Assembly (NCBI RefSeq): GCF_901000735.1
Contig: NC_081546.1
Span: forward strand, 21,011,952 to 21,075,951
Length of the DNA: 64,000 nucleotides
Direction of reading: 5' to 3'
Source of the DNA: Corylus avellana
Taxonomy: Eukaryota > Streptophyta > Magnoliopsida > Fagales > Betulaceae
Numbering within the stretch: position 1 is the first letter of the stretch; each line of letters begins with the position of its first letter. Positions 23,727 through 34,372 of the stretch are shown one piece after another. The translations under genes were made by a program, and so were the position numbers. Below the pieces are notes generated by a model that saw only the letters and a list, made by a program, of their open reading frames with translations, ran no database searches and had not been told where the DNA came from.

Positions 23727-24648
23727 TGAACGGATCGGATTCCAACCCCGTTTAACTATGCACAATTATGTAGCAAAATAATTTAAAATACTACAAGGAT
23801 TAATAAACAAAGCAACCACACAGAAAACTCATCACATGCACACAATCAACACAATGAGTGTTGGTGACGAAGTGGAAACCCTTTAAACACATTGAAGATA
23901 AAACAACTTTAGAAAAGCCAAATTCATGAATCAATTACTATTAAAAATTTAGAGTATAGGCATAGTAAGACTTACAAACCTTTGTAACCTACTAAGACAA
24001 TTTGTACTCTCGTAAACTCTTTACTTGTCTCCCTATGCTCGACAATTCTAGCTTCTCGTTTGCTAGTCATCTATATATAATTTCTTTACCGACCCAACGG
24101 TAGACTACAAACGATTGAAGGTTTAGCGAAGATTTGTGGTTTAAAACAAAACTCCTAGAGAGATAAAGCAATGAAAGCTTTTAACACTGGCTCTTACAAA
24201 CAATGAAAGCTTTTAGCCCACAATAGACTATGATCATCCTTATAAAGAGAATGGATGGAAAACCCTAGTTCCCGCACGTAAAAAGAACCTCAGCACTATC
24301 ACACGGCATTTGGACATGTAAATGCACTGTCAGGATGATCTAAGATTTCCTCATAAAAAGATGTGAAAATTGAGTGGCATTACAATATCTTGCTAATGGT
24401 CTTCCTAACTGTACTCTTAGGTAGGCTCTAGAATTCATCTTTCACAAGGAATGTTCTTGTGACGGCCTTCTTTGATAGGTTTTTAAAGTCTTTCATCACA
24501 CGTATAGCCCATTAGAACAATATCTAACGGTGGTTAAAAACGTTACATTTCTAAGCCTAACTTTTTAGGCCAAAATACTTACGTGTTAAAAAGTTTACAA
24601 CCCTTGTTTTGATCACCGAAATGAGCTAATATCAAAAACCCTCTCTCT
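23727..24648 (-). mobile_element. Copia-type LTR with PBS
   Basis: On the plus strand it begins TGAACGGATC directly after the PBS. It shares wording with LTRs at 41,662-42,935 and 52,512-53,083: 'ACGAAGTGGAAACCC' near the PBS side and 'AAAAGTTTACAACC..GTTTTGATCA' near the far end. The far boundary is approximate because no terminal CA or target duplication can be fixed. Confidence 0.55.
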
Positions 24649-24659
24649 AGAAATTTCTC

Positions 24660-25794
24660 TCTACCGCGCTCCTCTGCTCCAACAATTGCATCTCAATCAA
24701 AGCCAATTGCATAGTCCCCTCCTAAAGAAAACATCCAAACTCTGCCTCTGCTCTCTAGCCAATAGGCCAAATGCTGAACTAGAAAACTTGTTTTGATTTT
24801 AGGTTAATGTTCTAGCTAGATCATTCATATCTTTACCTTTGGTTTTCTGCATCTAAAATAAATAAACAATTAAGAGCACAAAAAACAACCTAAATGAGTG
24901 AATTGGACGATAGTTGTCTTGGCTGGGTCTGATGAAGTTATTGTACCGTCAATTGCGGAGAACTGTCTTTCACTAAATGTAATGATACGGATACATCATA
25001 CTTGGACACCACTTTAATAAATGTACCAAACACAAATTAATGCCGGATGTATGAACAGATTATTGTTGCAACTTTTGAAAATGACAGCTTTTATGTAGTG
25101 GAACTCTGGTCATCATGTTTCCATGCAGCACAGAAAGTCTGTTTGACTTTTGTGTGTGTGTGAGAGAGAGAGAGAGGGCTCTGTTAGGGGACTGTTTGGC
25201 ATCACCTTACCCTTTACTGAGCTTAAATGATGAATTTAACCTATTCTTCCAAACATTTTAGAAATAATCTGTCAAAAAGAAATTGAAAAAGTGTAGAAAC
25301 GCCCAGAAAAAGGAAAAGAAAGAGAAAAAGTGTAAAAAAATTAATGAAGGTCCACTCATGGTATCACTTGTCGCTTCTCACTCATCATGGATCACTTTGT
25401 CTTGGTGATGGTGACAGCCCAACCATATGCCTTTGGATCAACATTGTTCTCGTATATCATGCGGTTGGGTTTCAATTCAAGTGGATCATGTGGCCATTTA
25501 GCTGCCTGTCGCAAAGGATAACTTCAAACATGTCTCCCCTTCCTTGAGTCATATGTCTGAACCACTTGAAAGCTTATCTTGGCATGGCAGCTTAAAATGA
25601 TGAACAATATCACAATAATAACAACATACTTGTACAATCATGAAAATATTATTATGACTTAACAATATGATCTCAAAAGATTACAGGATATCCTAATGCA
25701 CATGGGGCATATCGAGTAAAGCTGCTACAAACATCAGTACACATTGATATTATTGCTGAATCATTCAACCCTAGTACTACTTACAAAAAAAAAA
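24660..25794. other. Intergenic, no gene seen
   Basis: (GA)n run near 25,160-25,176 and A-rich tracts. The open frame at 25,344-25,547 has no recognisable features. Confidence 0.5.
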
Positions 25795-25937
25795 CCAAGC
25801 TCAAACCACATAGGAACTAAATTGAGACCACAATAAGCATAATATAATGTAAAGGATCTCCATGAAAGGTGGTAACTTTCATAGAAGTTATGAAAAGAGA
25901 AACAATATAACGATTAATAAAGAGTTGCATTGCATTC

Positions 25938-26930
25938 CCTCAAAATTGTTCTTGATGCTGGAGGAAGTTACTCAAATTGAGGGATATTGTCAAAAGGTTC
26001 TTGAGGTTTGAGGTTGGGGATGGGAAAATATTCATCTTTGGATGGATTTTTGGCATCCTTCTAGAATCTTGTTGGAGAAATATGGGTATAGGGCTGTTTA
26101 TGATGCTTAAAATAGTATAAAAGCTAAACTTTCTTCCGTTATTCATAATGGGGATTGGTTATGGAGGCCAGCTAGATCTGAAGCTTTGGTGGAAATACAA
26201 GCAAGGCTCCCTAAAATTAGTTTTGGCCCTAGTAAGGAAAGGTACCTATGTAAGTTCAGATACTTGGAGTTTCTAAGGGAGAAAAATGAGCAGATTGGTT
26301 GGTGGAAGCTGGTTTGGTTCCCTCTTGCCATCCCTAAGCAATTAAGCTTTTATTTTATGGCTTGTTATGAAGGATAAGCTGGTTACAGGGGATAGGTTGC
26401 TAAATTGGGGATACAAAGGTGATGTCCAATGCTTGTTCTGTAGAAATCAGATAGAGAGTCATGACCATTTATTCTTTGAGTGCAGTTTTTGTTATAGAAT
26501 TTGGAAGTTCTGTATGCTTCGTTGTAAAGTTGCTAATCCCCCTATGATATAGGAAGATCTTCTGCTGCTAGGATGCAGTAATTGGAGATGCAAATCACTT
26601 AAAATCCCTGCTTTGCAGAGCACAATTTGTGGTGCACTCAAAATAAGCTTAAGCATGCAGGTCAGCCACGCACAGAGGAGCAGATTTTGAAGAAGATTCT
26701 TTGGGAAGTTCGAATTAAAATCGTCGGAAGAGGAAAGTTTCCAAAGACTAGGGAGAATCTTGTTTTGTGTTCTTTGTGGAATTTGCCTAGAGACTTGGTT
26801 TTGATGTAGGTTCTAGAGTTTGGTTTCTGGTCTTCATGATTTTTCTAGTCCTCTGTGAGGACTTGTAATTAACTGGATGTTTTGTTGGTTGGTTTTGAGC
26901 TTAATGAAATTTCTTATTCATCCAAAAAAA
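25938..26930 (+). mobile_element. 5'-truncated L1-type LINE, long target duplication
   Basis: It encodes the C-terminal end of a plant LINE ORF2: 'NIHLWMDFWHP', 'WWKLVWFPLAIPKQ', then the zinc-binding zf-RVT part with 'CLFCRNQIESHDHLFFEC'. It contains stops and frame changes. The 3' end reads TTAATGAAATTTCTTATTCA followed by an A tail. GAGTTGCATTGCATTC (16 bases, up to 19 counting As) is repeated at 25,922-25,937 and 26,934-26,949, which is a target duplication, so both ends are fixed. The reverse transcriptase domain is absent through 5' truncation. Confidence 0.9.
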
Positions 26931-27210
26931 AAAGAGTTGCATTGCATTCTATAATAGAAATGGACCTTTTTAATTTTGACCTTTTTCATTTTGATCAAAC
27001 CACATATGACCTAAAGTAAGACCATAAAAAGCATACTAAAAATAAAAACACCTTCAAAGTGTTTCACAAATAATAGGATCGATGATATAACTTTCATAGA
27101 AGTTACGAAAACAAAAATAATACAACAGTTGATAATGAGTTGCATTGATTTATATAAATAGAGACTGATTAAACATATTATTTACGCCATTCATTTTTTA
27201 CCTTTTTCCC

Positions 27211-27335
27211 TTTTTTTTTATTTATTTTTTTTTTTTGACATGTCCGCACAAAAGGGAGGATGGGGATTCAAACTAGTGACCTCCACTTCATTAAGCATGT
27301 GGTCCAAGCCAATTGAGCTATCTCTTGGGGACTTA
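27211..27335 (-). mobile_element. tRNA-derived SINE
   Basis: The minus strand begins with a tRNA-like part: box A-like 'TAGCTCAATTGG' and box B-like 'GGTCACTAGTTTGAATCC', then 'CCATCCTCCCTTTTGTGC' and an A-rich tail (T-rich on the plus strand, 27,211-27,236). The flanks ACCTTTTTC (27,200-27,208) and ACATTTTTC (about 27,336-27,344) may be the target duplication with one mismatch. It is not a working tRNA: the cloverleaf cannot be completed. Confidence 0.75.
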
Positions 27336-27790
27336 ACATTTTTCATTTTGATCAAACCACATATGACCTAATTAAATTAAGACCATAAAAAGCATACTAA
27401 AAAGCAAAACACCCACAAAGTGTTTAACAAATAATAAGATGGTAACTTTCATGGAAGTTACGAAAAGAGAAACAATTAATACAACGGTTGATAAAGAGTT
27501 GCATTGAATTCTATAAATAAAGATGATCAGACATATTATTTACGCCATTCATTTTGACCTTTTTCGTTTTGATCAAACCACATATGACCTAAATTAATAC
27601 CATAAAAAGCATACTTTAAAAAAAAAAAAAAACACCCACAAAATGTTTCAGAAATAATAAGATGATAACTTTCATAGAAGTTACGAAAAGAGAAACAATT
27701 AATACAACGGTCGATAAAAAATTGCAGTGCATTCTATAAATAGAGATGGATTAGACATATTATTTACGCCATTCATTTTGACATTTTTAT

Positions 27791-28222
27791 TTTTATTCCT
27801 TCTAGATTTCCACCCTAACAAAAAGATCATTCAAAACTTTTCTCCATTAATTCTCTACCATAGTTGCACCAATATTGTGGGATTGGACCCATAACCATGG
27901 CCTCCAAATACGATTGTCCCCTAGCAACTATTTGACATCAATGGAATGGTGGCAGGATACTATACGCAGGATGGTTGGATATTATAAAGGCATATTCTAT
28001 TCCTGACATGTCATTGTGGTGAGATATGCATGATTTTACATGGATGGTGTACGTGTAGGGTTGTTAGGCAGTTAGGAAGGGGATCCTTTGAAAATTTTTA
28101 TCTCGTGAAAAAACGGTTACAATTAGTAGATAGTACATGAAAAAGTCATTGTATCATCACACCTAAAAGACTAGTATCCACCCTTTTACCCTTCTTTTCA
28201 GGGGGTGCCTTCCTTTCTCTCC
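27791..28222. other. Upstream region of MIR157
   Basis: AT-rich, with no gene. It may hold the regulatory region of the microRNA gene. I see no motif I can assign with confidence apart from the TATA box at its end. Confidence 0.4.
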
Positions 28223-28230
28223 TATAAATA
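28223..28230 (+). promoter_or_regulatory. TATA box of MIR157
   Basis: CTATAAATAGAGG lies ~165 bases upstream of the hairpin. It is followed by the CT-rich leader (28,262-28,310) common in plant pri-miRNAs. It suits a transcription start near 28,255. Confidence 0.65.
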
Positions 28231-28388
28231 GAGGCCGTTGGCAGTCTCTCTTATAGGCCATCCTCCAACACCCCGCCCCCTCCGCCCCCCTCTCTATCTC
28301 TCTCTCTCCCCTTTCGTTTTAGGTTTAAAGGTTTTATACTTTAAAAGAGCATAGGATAGAGGGACAATAGGGGGAAAGAGGAGGCACT

Positions 28389-28490
28389 GGTGATGTTGTT
28401 GACAGAAGATAGAGAGCACAGATGATGATATGCAACAAACTCCTGCATCTCACTCCTTTGTGCTCTCTATGCTTCTGTCATCATCTTCAG
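28389..28490 (+). ncRNA. MIR157: MIR156/157-family microRNA precursor
   Basis: Positions 28,399-28,419 read T followed by TGACAGAAGATAGAGAGCAC, which I recognise as the miR157 form of the miR156 family. Positions 28,462-28,482 carry the star strand (GCTCTCTATGCTTCTGTCATC less its last base), pairing with the mature arm except for a one-base bulge. The arms extend outward (GGTGATG with CATCATC) and inward (ATGCA with TGCAT) to a ~40-base loop, giving a ~100-base hairpin of the size usual for this family. Mature miR156/157 guides AGO1 to SPL transcription-factor mRNAs and sets the juvenile-to-adult phase change. A TATA box precedes it. Downstream, TATATTGCAG near 28,705-28,715 could be a 3' splice site in the primary transcript. 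Protein-like open frames over the hairpin are incidental. Confidence 0.93.
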
Positions 28491-28789
28491 CCCCCTCATC
28501 CCCTCCCCCACCTCTACTCCTTTTTTTTTTCTATAATTATTGCATTCCTTTACTTATTATTGCTCCTCGACTTCTCCCCAAACTACTATATACTTTCCCA
28601 TGTGATCATTTTTTTCTTCATTTTTCTTTGTATTATGCACTATTTCTTTTTGACAATCATACCTTCACTATCACATGATAATAGTTTTCTAAGCTGTGCT
28701 AATATATTGCAGTGTTCATCAAGGAAGGGAAGAAAATTAAGCAGGATGGGTGTTTTGGGTCAGTTTGTTAATGATCAAAGCTGCTAATA

Positions 28790-30439
28790 GCATGTTGGAA
28801 TCCTCCATATATGGGGTTTGTTCATGTCTAATTGATTTCTTCTGTGCTAAAATTGGGTTCCCTATGTTTAAATGCAACATCTTTTACATTATCTTAATTG
28901 AAAAACTTCACTAATTCGTCTATAGGTTCATTTATATAACCCATTTATGTGCAAGGAAAATACTTTTTCTTTTTCTTTTTTCTCTTCTTCTCTGACTCCC
29001 AAGAAGAAGAAGTCTGACAGCATTCTGATTCTATGCTAAGATATTACAAATAAAGCGATTCCCAAGGCAGGAGGCACCACTTGCTTTGTAAAAGAAGGGC
29101 TATTTTGAGCACATATTTTTGTGGATATGGCGAATGCACAAAGGAATTGGTCAAGAAAGGAGATTGAAGTATAGGCCTCATTGAAGACCCATTTGGAATC
29201 ATAATCTGCAAGTTGCTCATTTGCAGAGATGTTGTCATGATTAACTTGTAAGAATAAGTTACGTGGTCTTTTGTTCAAGAACATTGTGATGAGTTCGCCA
29301 AGGAGGCCAAAATTATTGAGCCCAAAATTTTGACCAAGATTCCTTGTGACCCATTTGTGGTGGACCATCTGATTTATTATGAACTGATGAAAATGGACTA
29401 TATATAGATTTTGCTGATTACAAAAAAATCTGTTATATTGTTGTGTAATAAGAATGATATTATTATACTTGGGAGGCATTCATATAAAAAAACCCAGTTT
29501 CACCAATTATTTTCTCTTCATTGTTTGACTAATTGGTCATATTCAATCTAAAAGTATCTTGAAGGAAGATATAAACTATAGAGATATTTTCCTTAGATAC
29601 TGTACATCTTTAGCATCTTTTGCTTTCTGAAAATATTAGACAGATTGTGACCCCTCAGACAAGCTAGGTCAGAGGGAAACCTTAATTAGGAGAACACAAG
29701 TACAATGGGTCCATCCAAATGAGAATTTCTTAACAATTTTTGACTAATTGAGGATGACGAAATTAAGCAATGCAGGAATGGATATGCTTGGATAGTTTAC
29801 ACAACATTCAAATATCGTACATTTTTTTTCTCAAAAACCTAAGTTATAGAAAAACACAAAAAGGCAAATTTAACAACTTAATTAATATTTTAACACTTCT
29901 ACTTACCTATCATGAGTCTAGCGATCTCCCCCATTGAACCAAATACATAAAATTTTAATTTTTTGAATAGAAGATAGTTGAGTAAACTTTCAAACTCAAG
30001 ATCATCTACTATGGAACTATGTTACATCAATCAATATCCTAAGAACTATGGAAATATGTGAGGCAACAAACAAATAAAGAGGACTTACGGAAATAGGGTT
30101 ATGGTATTATGTTAAAGTATCCAATTTAAAACTTAAGTTATTAGAGGTGGGAGAGACCTGATTAGTAGATTATAAACTTGGACCAAGGTCCACACCTAAC
30201 CAATGTAGAACTATTTAATGAACAAACTAATTAGAATATTAATTAAATAATTAAATTTAGTTTTTTATTAATTTAAATTTTTGGAACAACTAATGATTTA
30301 ATGTACCCAGAAAACATATTTGAAAAAACATTGGAATACAATTATTTAAATAAATCTTGAAAGAAGAAACAAAACATGTCGCTTGAAATACGTATAATTG
30401 AATGAGAGCTCCTATTATCTAGTTCTGGTGTAAAATAGA
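28790..30439. other. Intergenic with one unassigned minus-strand ORF
   Basis: A 147-codon open frame on the minus strand (29,036-29,479) has no domain I recognise. Its C-terminus is mildly hydrophobic ('PPALGIALFVIS'). It lacks a clear promoter. I do not call it a gene. Everything else is AT-rich and featureless. Confidence 0.4.
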
Positions 30440-30637
30440 CGTGCAATGTGGGAAAAATAATAACAAGCATCCATGTGAGTTTGTACTCATCCAGGTCGTA
30501 AGATTCCTCCGTAAAATTCCCTTGAGGCTCCATGACCTCGAATACTGAGAAAATACCTATCATTAGTTCTAAATCCAACTAAAACGAACCTAGAACATAA
30601 CAATAGACGCCATCAGATGATTGGCCAAAGTGGCGTC
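30440..30637 (-). mobile_element. Fragment of the family 'A' LTR
   Basis: Its reverse complement matches 6,200-6,420 in the solo LTR at 5,355 ('CTTTGGCCAATCATCTGAT', 'TTTAGAACTAATGATAGGT', 'CTCAAGGGAATTTTACGGAG'). Its right end is cut by the LTR that begins at ~30,638-30,649. Confidence 0.85.
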
Positions 30638-30648
30638 TGTTAGGGTAC

Positions 30649-32127
30649 TGTTAAGTGCTAAAATATTCATATTTTAGCCCTTAAACTTATATGTGTTAAT
30701 TCCTTACTATTGTTAGTTTGTACTACTTTACTTCATTTTTGTATTTTCTTTGTTCTATAGGTTTTTGGAAGAAAAGAAAGTGTTTTCGGAAAAGTTCCAA
30801 GCTTAAAGGGTAAATTGGGAAGACCTAGAAGATATGATTAAACTTAACCAATCATAATATGATGTGGTTAAGTTTAATCAAATAAAGGAAATGATTAAAT
30901 CGAAATTTTTCAAATTAGAGTCAAAATCAGATTGGATTCAAATTTGGATTCTGCACATGTCTCAGTATTTTGACCATAACTTTCAGCTCAAATATCTGAT
31001 TGAGGTGATTCAAGCGGAATTGGAAAGCTAACTCAAATTCTACAGCTCATTGTGAAATAGAATTTTCCTAATTCGGAATACCGCTATGCCAAAATCACCT
31101 TGCAAGATAGGAACGCAATTCTGGACGAATCCTATTCTGATTTGGACTTAGGTTTTCTTTATCCTAATTGGACTAGGACTTAAATCTCCAAATTTTCTAG
31201 GATTACTAGGGCTTCTAGGAATCTCCTAAGCCATATAAATAGACCTCTAAGCCTCACAGTTCAAAACACAATTTCAAGGAGACAACTTTGGGGAGAGGAA
31301 TTGGAGGCTACTTCTAGGAGCGGTTTTTGGTTCTTTCTTTCCCTTTTCTTTTTAGTTTTATTTTCATTATGTATAACTAACTCTAAAGGAGGGCTAGATT
31401 GAAGCCCTAATTATGCTTATTTAATATTTCAATATTGGTGCATTTGTGATAATCATATTATGTTGCTTAACTTGATTAATTTCTGTTTTTTTTAATTCCT
31501 CATATGTATGTGATTGGCCATTATATGCATGTGGTATGGACTAGTTAATTAAATCAATTTGGATGACCGAGTCCTGGGTTTAATAAGAGTAACAAAAGAA
31601 ATTCACACTGGATTTTTGGGTTAATAAACATAAAAAACCGGGAGTATACACCCATGCCCTAGGTTCCGTGTGTTTATCAATTCCATATATTTATGTTTTC
31701 TTAAAGAACAACTTAGTATACACCCATGCTAAATCATTTGAGAAAGAAAAGGGTTAGAATATACACTCATGCTTAACTCATTGATTAGGGAAATCAATAA
31801 TTTAAGGAGTATACACTCATGCCCTTAGGTTGGCAAACATTAAATATTCATAATATGATTGGATCATTGACATATTGTTATATTATTTGAGCATGATTAG
31901 TGATGGATATCAAAGCCCTACCTTTACCTTTACTTTATCTTTATATCTTTCTATTTCTTTTTCATATTATCAATTTAGTGACAACTTGATATTTTTAATC
32001 AATTCTAAATAAAACCAACAATCCTCGTGGGATCGATCTCGTACTTGTAACTGTACTATCGTTTGATCTTGTGCATGCAAAACGTACTAAATATTATCTA
32101 TTAATTTATGTAGCATTTAGCACAACA
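30649..32127 (+). mobile_element. Athila/Tat-type 5' LTR
   Basis: It starts TGTTAAGTGCTAAAA and ends TTAGCACAACA, followed (after the nested 8.2-kb element) by AGTTTTTGGCGC, the usual junction into a TGGCGCC-type PBS. A TATA box (TATAAAT, 31,234-31,240) lies ~890 bases before the end. Four degenerate copies of 'AGTATACACCCATGC' occur at 31,635-31,830, a pattern common in LTRs of this type. The start could instead be TGTTAGGG at 30,638. The partner LTR is not in the window. Confidence 0.7.
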
Positions 32128-32129
32128 AG

Positions 32130-34332
32130 TGTAACATCCCCAGCCCGTTAAGGCTGAGTTTGCCACTTTTCTTCTTTTACAACAAAAGTTCTTGCAAAGA
32201 TCTATAAGGTCTATCAGAGTACTTGATTTTAAAGGATACGAAAAATGTATAAAACATTATTCAAGAGATTTTTATTACAAGTGAAATTAGAAAACATTAA
32301 ACTTTAGTTGCGGAATATCATATTATTACAATCACTGATATGAAAAGACTTTGAAAATTAATAATTATTCCCATCCCCATTCCGGCCTCCTATTCCAGCA
32401 TCATTTCTACCTGAAAACAAGAAATAAAACTGAATGAGCCCAAAGGGGCCCAGCAAGTAAAATCCACAACCATAAATAGTTTTACTCCTTGTTCTCAGTT
32501 TTGAAAATCATTTTCTCAAATAAATATAATTCTAGCCATAATAATATCTGTATGTACGGTTGCATCTCCCGTAACATATACATACTATTACATCTAGTAA
32601 TAGATCATCGTTGTAAATCATCTTTATAAATTATCATCATAATGCATCATTATAAATAATCTCTGTAAATCATCATAGCATAGATCATCGTTGTAAATCA
32701 TCTTTATAAATTATCATCATAATGCATCATTATAAATAATCTCTGTAAATCATCATAGCATATTATCGTTGAAAATATAGTATCATTTTCTCATAATAAG
32801 GCCCATGTACACTATTACCCCTGTGCACGAGGGTTGCGGGTCCTGTGACCATGGCACTGAACTGTGGCCACAGCCATGCCCGACCGTCAATTAACTCTTT
32901 CTTGGTGCACTCAACAGTCTAGTTGATGGAATACCACCTTCTGGCATAGCCTCCTTCAGTGGTTTCGCCTCCATCCGAGTATCGGTACCGAACTCTCATC
33001 TTATCTTATCTTGGGGCCAAAAATACTCCCCTCCATACATGTGCCCTCATTTCATAAACATTTATCTCATCTCTTGTACTTTTCTTTGTACTTCTTTTGA
33101 TGCATCTTAGGGCAACATGTAGGAGGGTTTATCATCATTTTTCTTTCTTATAATCATCATCATTTCTCAACTTTCTTTTCTTAAAATTGAAACTTTTCCA
33201 AATATAAACTTGTTGTACATAGAAAGCGTTTAAAGAAATAGAAACTTTCTACATAATTCATTTAGAAATCCTTCATGCATGCAACATAACTTCATAATAC
33301 GTAAATAAAATAATCATTTACAATTTACTAAAGAATGAATAATTAGCATGACATGAAGTAATTTTAGAAGGGGTAGTGAATTTACTTACCTCTAGACTGA
33401 AGCTAAAAGTGGTATGAAGGAATCCAGTTGCTCCAATATGACTAACACCACTAGTATATTTTTTGAAACTAATTTCTAAAGTCCGCTATCTCTTGTGTTC
33501 TTTCTTTCTTGTAGCGCTTGGTCTCGCCCTTTCTCTCTCTGTTCTGAGTAAACACTCTTAGAAAGAAGAAAGACCGAGTAAAAAGCGGAAGAATGAAGAA
33601 TATATGCAAGAGATGGGAGAGGAGATGAGTTGTGAAAATTGTGAAGGAGAAGAGCTCTATTTATAGGAGAAAATCAAACACTATTCTACCTTCAATTTAC
33701 AATTATACCCTCATTTTACTATTTCACCTACCACCTATTATTCCACCTACCACTTACTATTCTACCTACCACTTACTATTTCACCTACCACCTACTATTC
33801 CACCTACCACTTACTATTCTACCTACCACTTACTATTTCACCTACCACCTACTATTCCACCTACCACTTACTATTCTACCTACCACTTACTATTTCACCT
33901 ACCACCTACTATTCCACCTACCACTTACTATTCTACCTACCACTTATTATTTCACCTACCACCTACTATTACACCTACCACTTACTATTCTACCTACCAC
34001 TTACTATTTCACCTACCACTTACTATTCCACCTACCACTTACTATTCTACCTACCAATTTCAAATTACCATTCATACAATATCATAAATTTCTCAAGAAT
34101 TAACATCATTGCCTAATATGAATATAATCATAGCATCAAATTAATATCTCAAAAATAAGACTTTCAAAATCTGAGGTGCTACATATTTACTATCCTATTA
34201 TTTCACCAATTACCATTCTCTAATTACCACTCTCATAAATTTCCCAAGAATTAAAACCCTTAGCTACAATGGATATTAAAATAACATCAGAATAATCTAT
34301 TTAAATAGCTTTGAAAATTCTGGGGCACTACA
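32130..34332 (-). repeat. 3' LTR of the LARD-like element
   Basis: 2,203 bp, TG...CA ends. It holds a tandem ~80-bp duplication (32,602-32,762, 'ATCATCGTTGTAAATCATC...') shared with the other LTR, hence older than the insertion. It also holds a 19-bp minisatellite at 33,716-34,060. Confidence 0.92.
33716..34060. repeat. 19-bp minisatellite in the LTR, ~18 units
   Basis: The unit is CTATTYYACCTACCACYTA, organised as triplets (TTCCAC, TTCTAC, TTTCAC variants) that give a 57-bp higher-order period. The long open frame across it (33,632-34,087) is a by-product of repetition, since 19 is not a multiple of 3 but 57 is. Confidence 0.95.
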
Positions 34333-34372
34333 ATCTTCCCTCCTTATTAGAATTTCGTCCTCGAAATTAAAA
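34333..34372 (-). other. Polypurine tract and relic of the pol C-terminus
   Basis: The minus strand reads TCGAGGACGAAATTCTAATA then AGGAGGGAAGAT, immediately before TGTAGTGCCCC of the LTR. The purine run is the expected plus-strand priming site. The codons before it match the conserved end of Tekay-type chromovirus pol. Confidence 0.8.

Larger units (their letters stand above)
25795..27790. repeat. Array of ~215-bp tandem monomers, four copies
   Basis: Four copies share 'GATCAAACCACATATGACCT', 'ACCATAAAAAGCATACT', 'ATAACTTTCATAGAAGTTAC', 'GAGTTGCATTGCATTC' and 'CATATTATTTACGCCATTCA' in order: 25,795-25,937 plus 26,950-26,985 (split by a LINE), 26,986-27,195, 27,336-27,553 (after a SINE) and 27,554-27,790. 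Most monomers carry a TATA-like CTATAAATAGAG. The monomers are diverged. The array ends ~430 bp upstream of the MIR157 promoter. Confidence 0.85.

Noticed and set aside
27240..27335. Possible tRNA gene (box A and box B present on the minus strand)
   Set aside because: No proper acceptor or anticodon stem can be formed, and a poly(A)-type tail and flanking near-duplication mark a SINE.
28422..28787. 121-codon open frame over the microRNA region
   Set aside because: It overlaps the MIR157 hairpin and a pyrimidine-rich pri-miRNA stretch; low-complexity Leu/Phe/Ser content.
29036..29479. 147-codon minus-strand open frame
   Set aside because: No recognisable domain, no promoter or splice context, and amino-acid composition close to translated AT-rich DNA.
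33716..34060. Regular short repeats considered as a CRISPR-like array
   Set aside because: The repeats are directly abutting with no unique spacers, and the context is a plant LTR.
33632..34087. 151-codon open frame rich in PPTTYYSTYH repeats, and its twin at 39,715-40,104
   Set aside because: It is produced by the 19-bp minisatellite in the LTRs (57-bp period keeps a frame open). No coding evidence.
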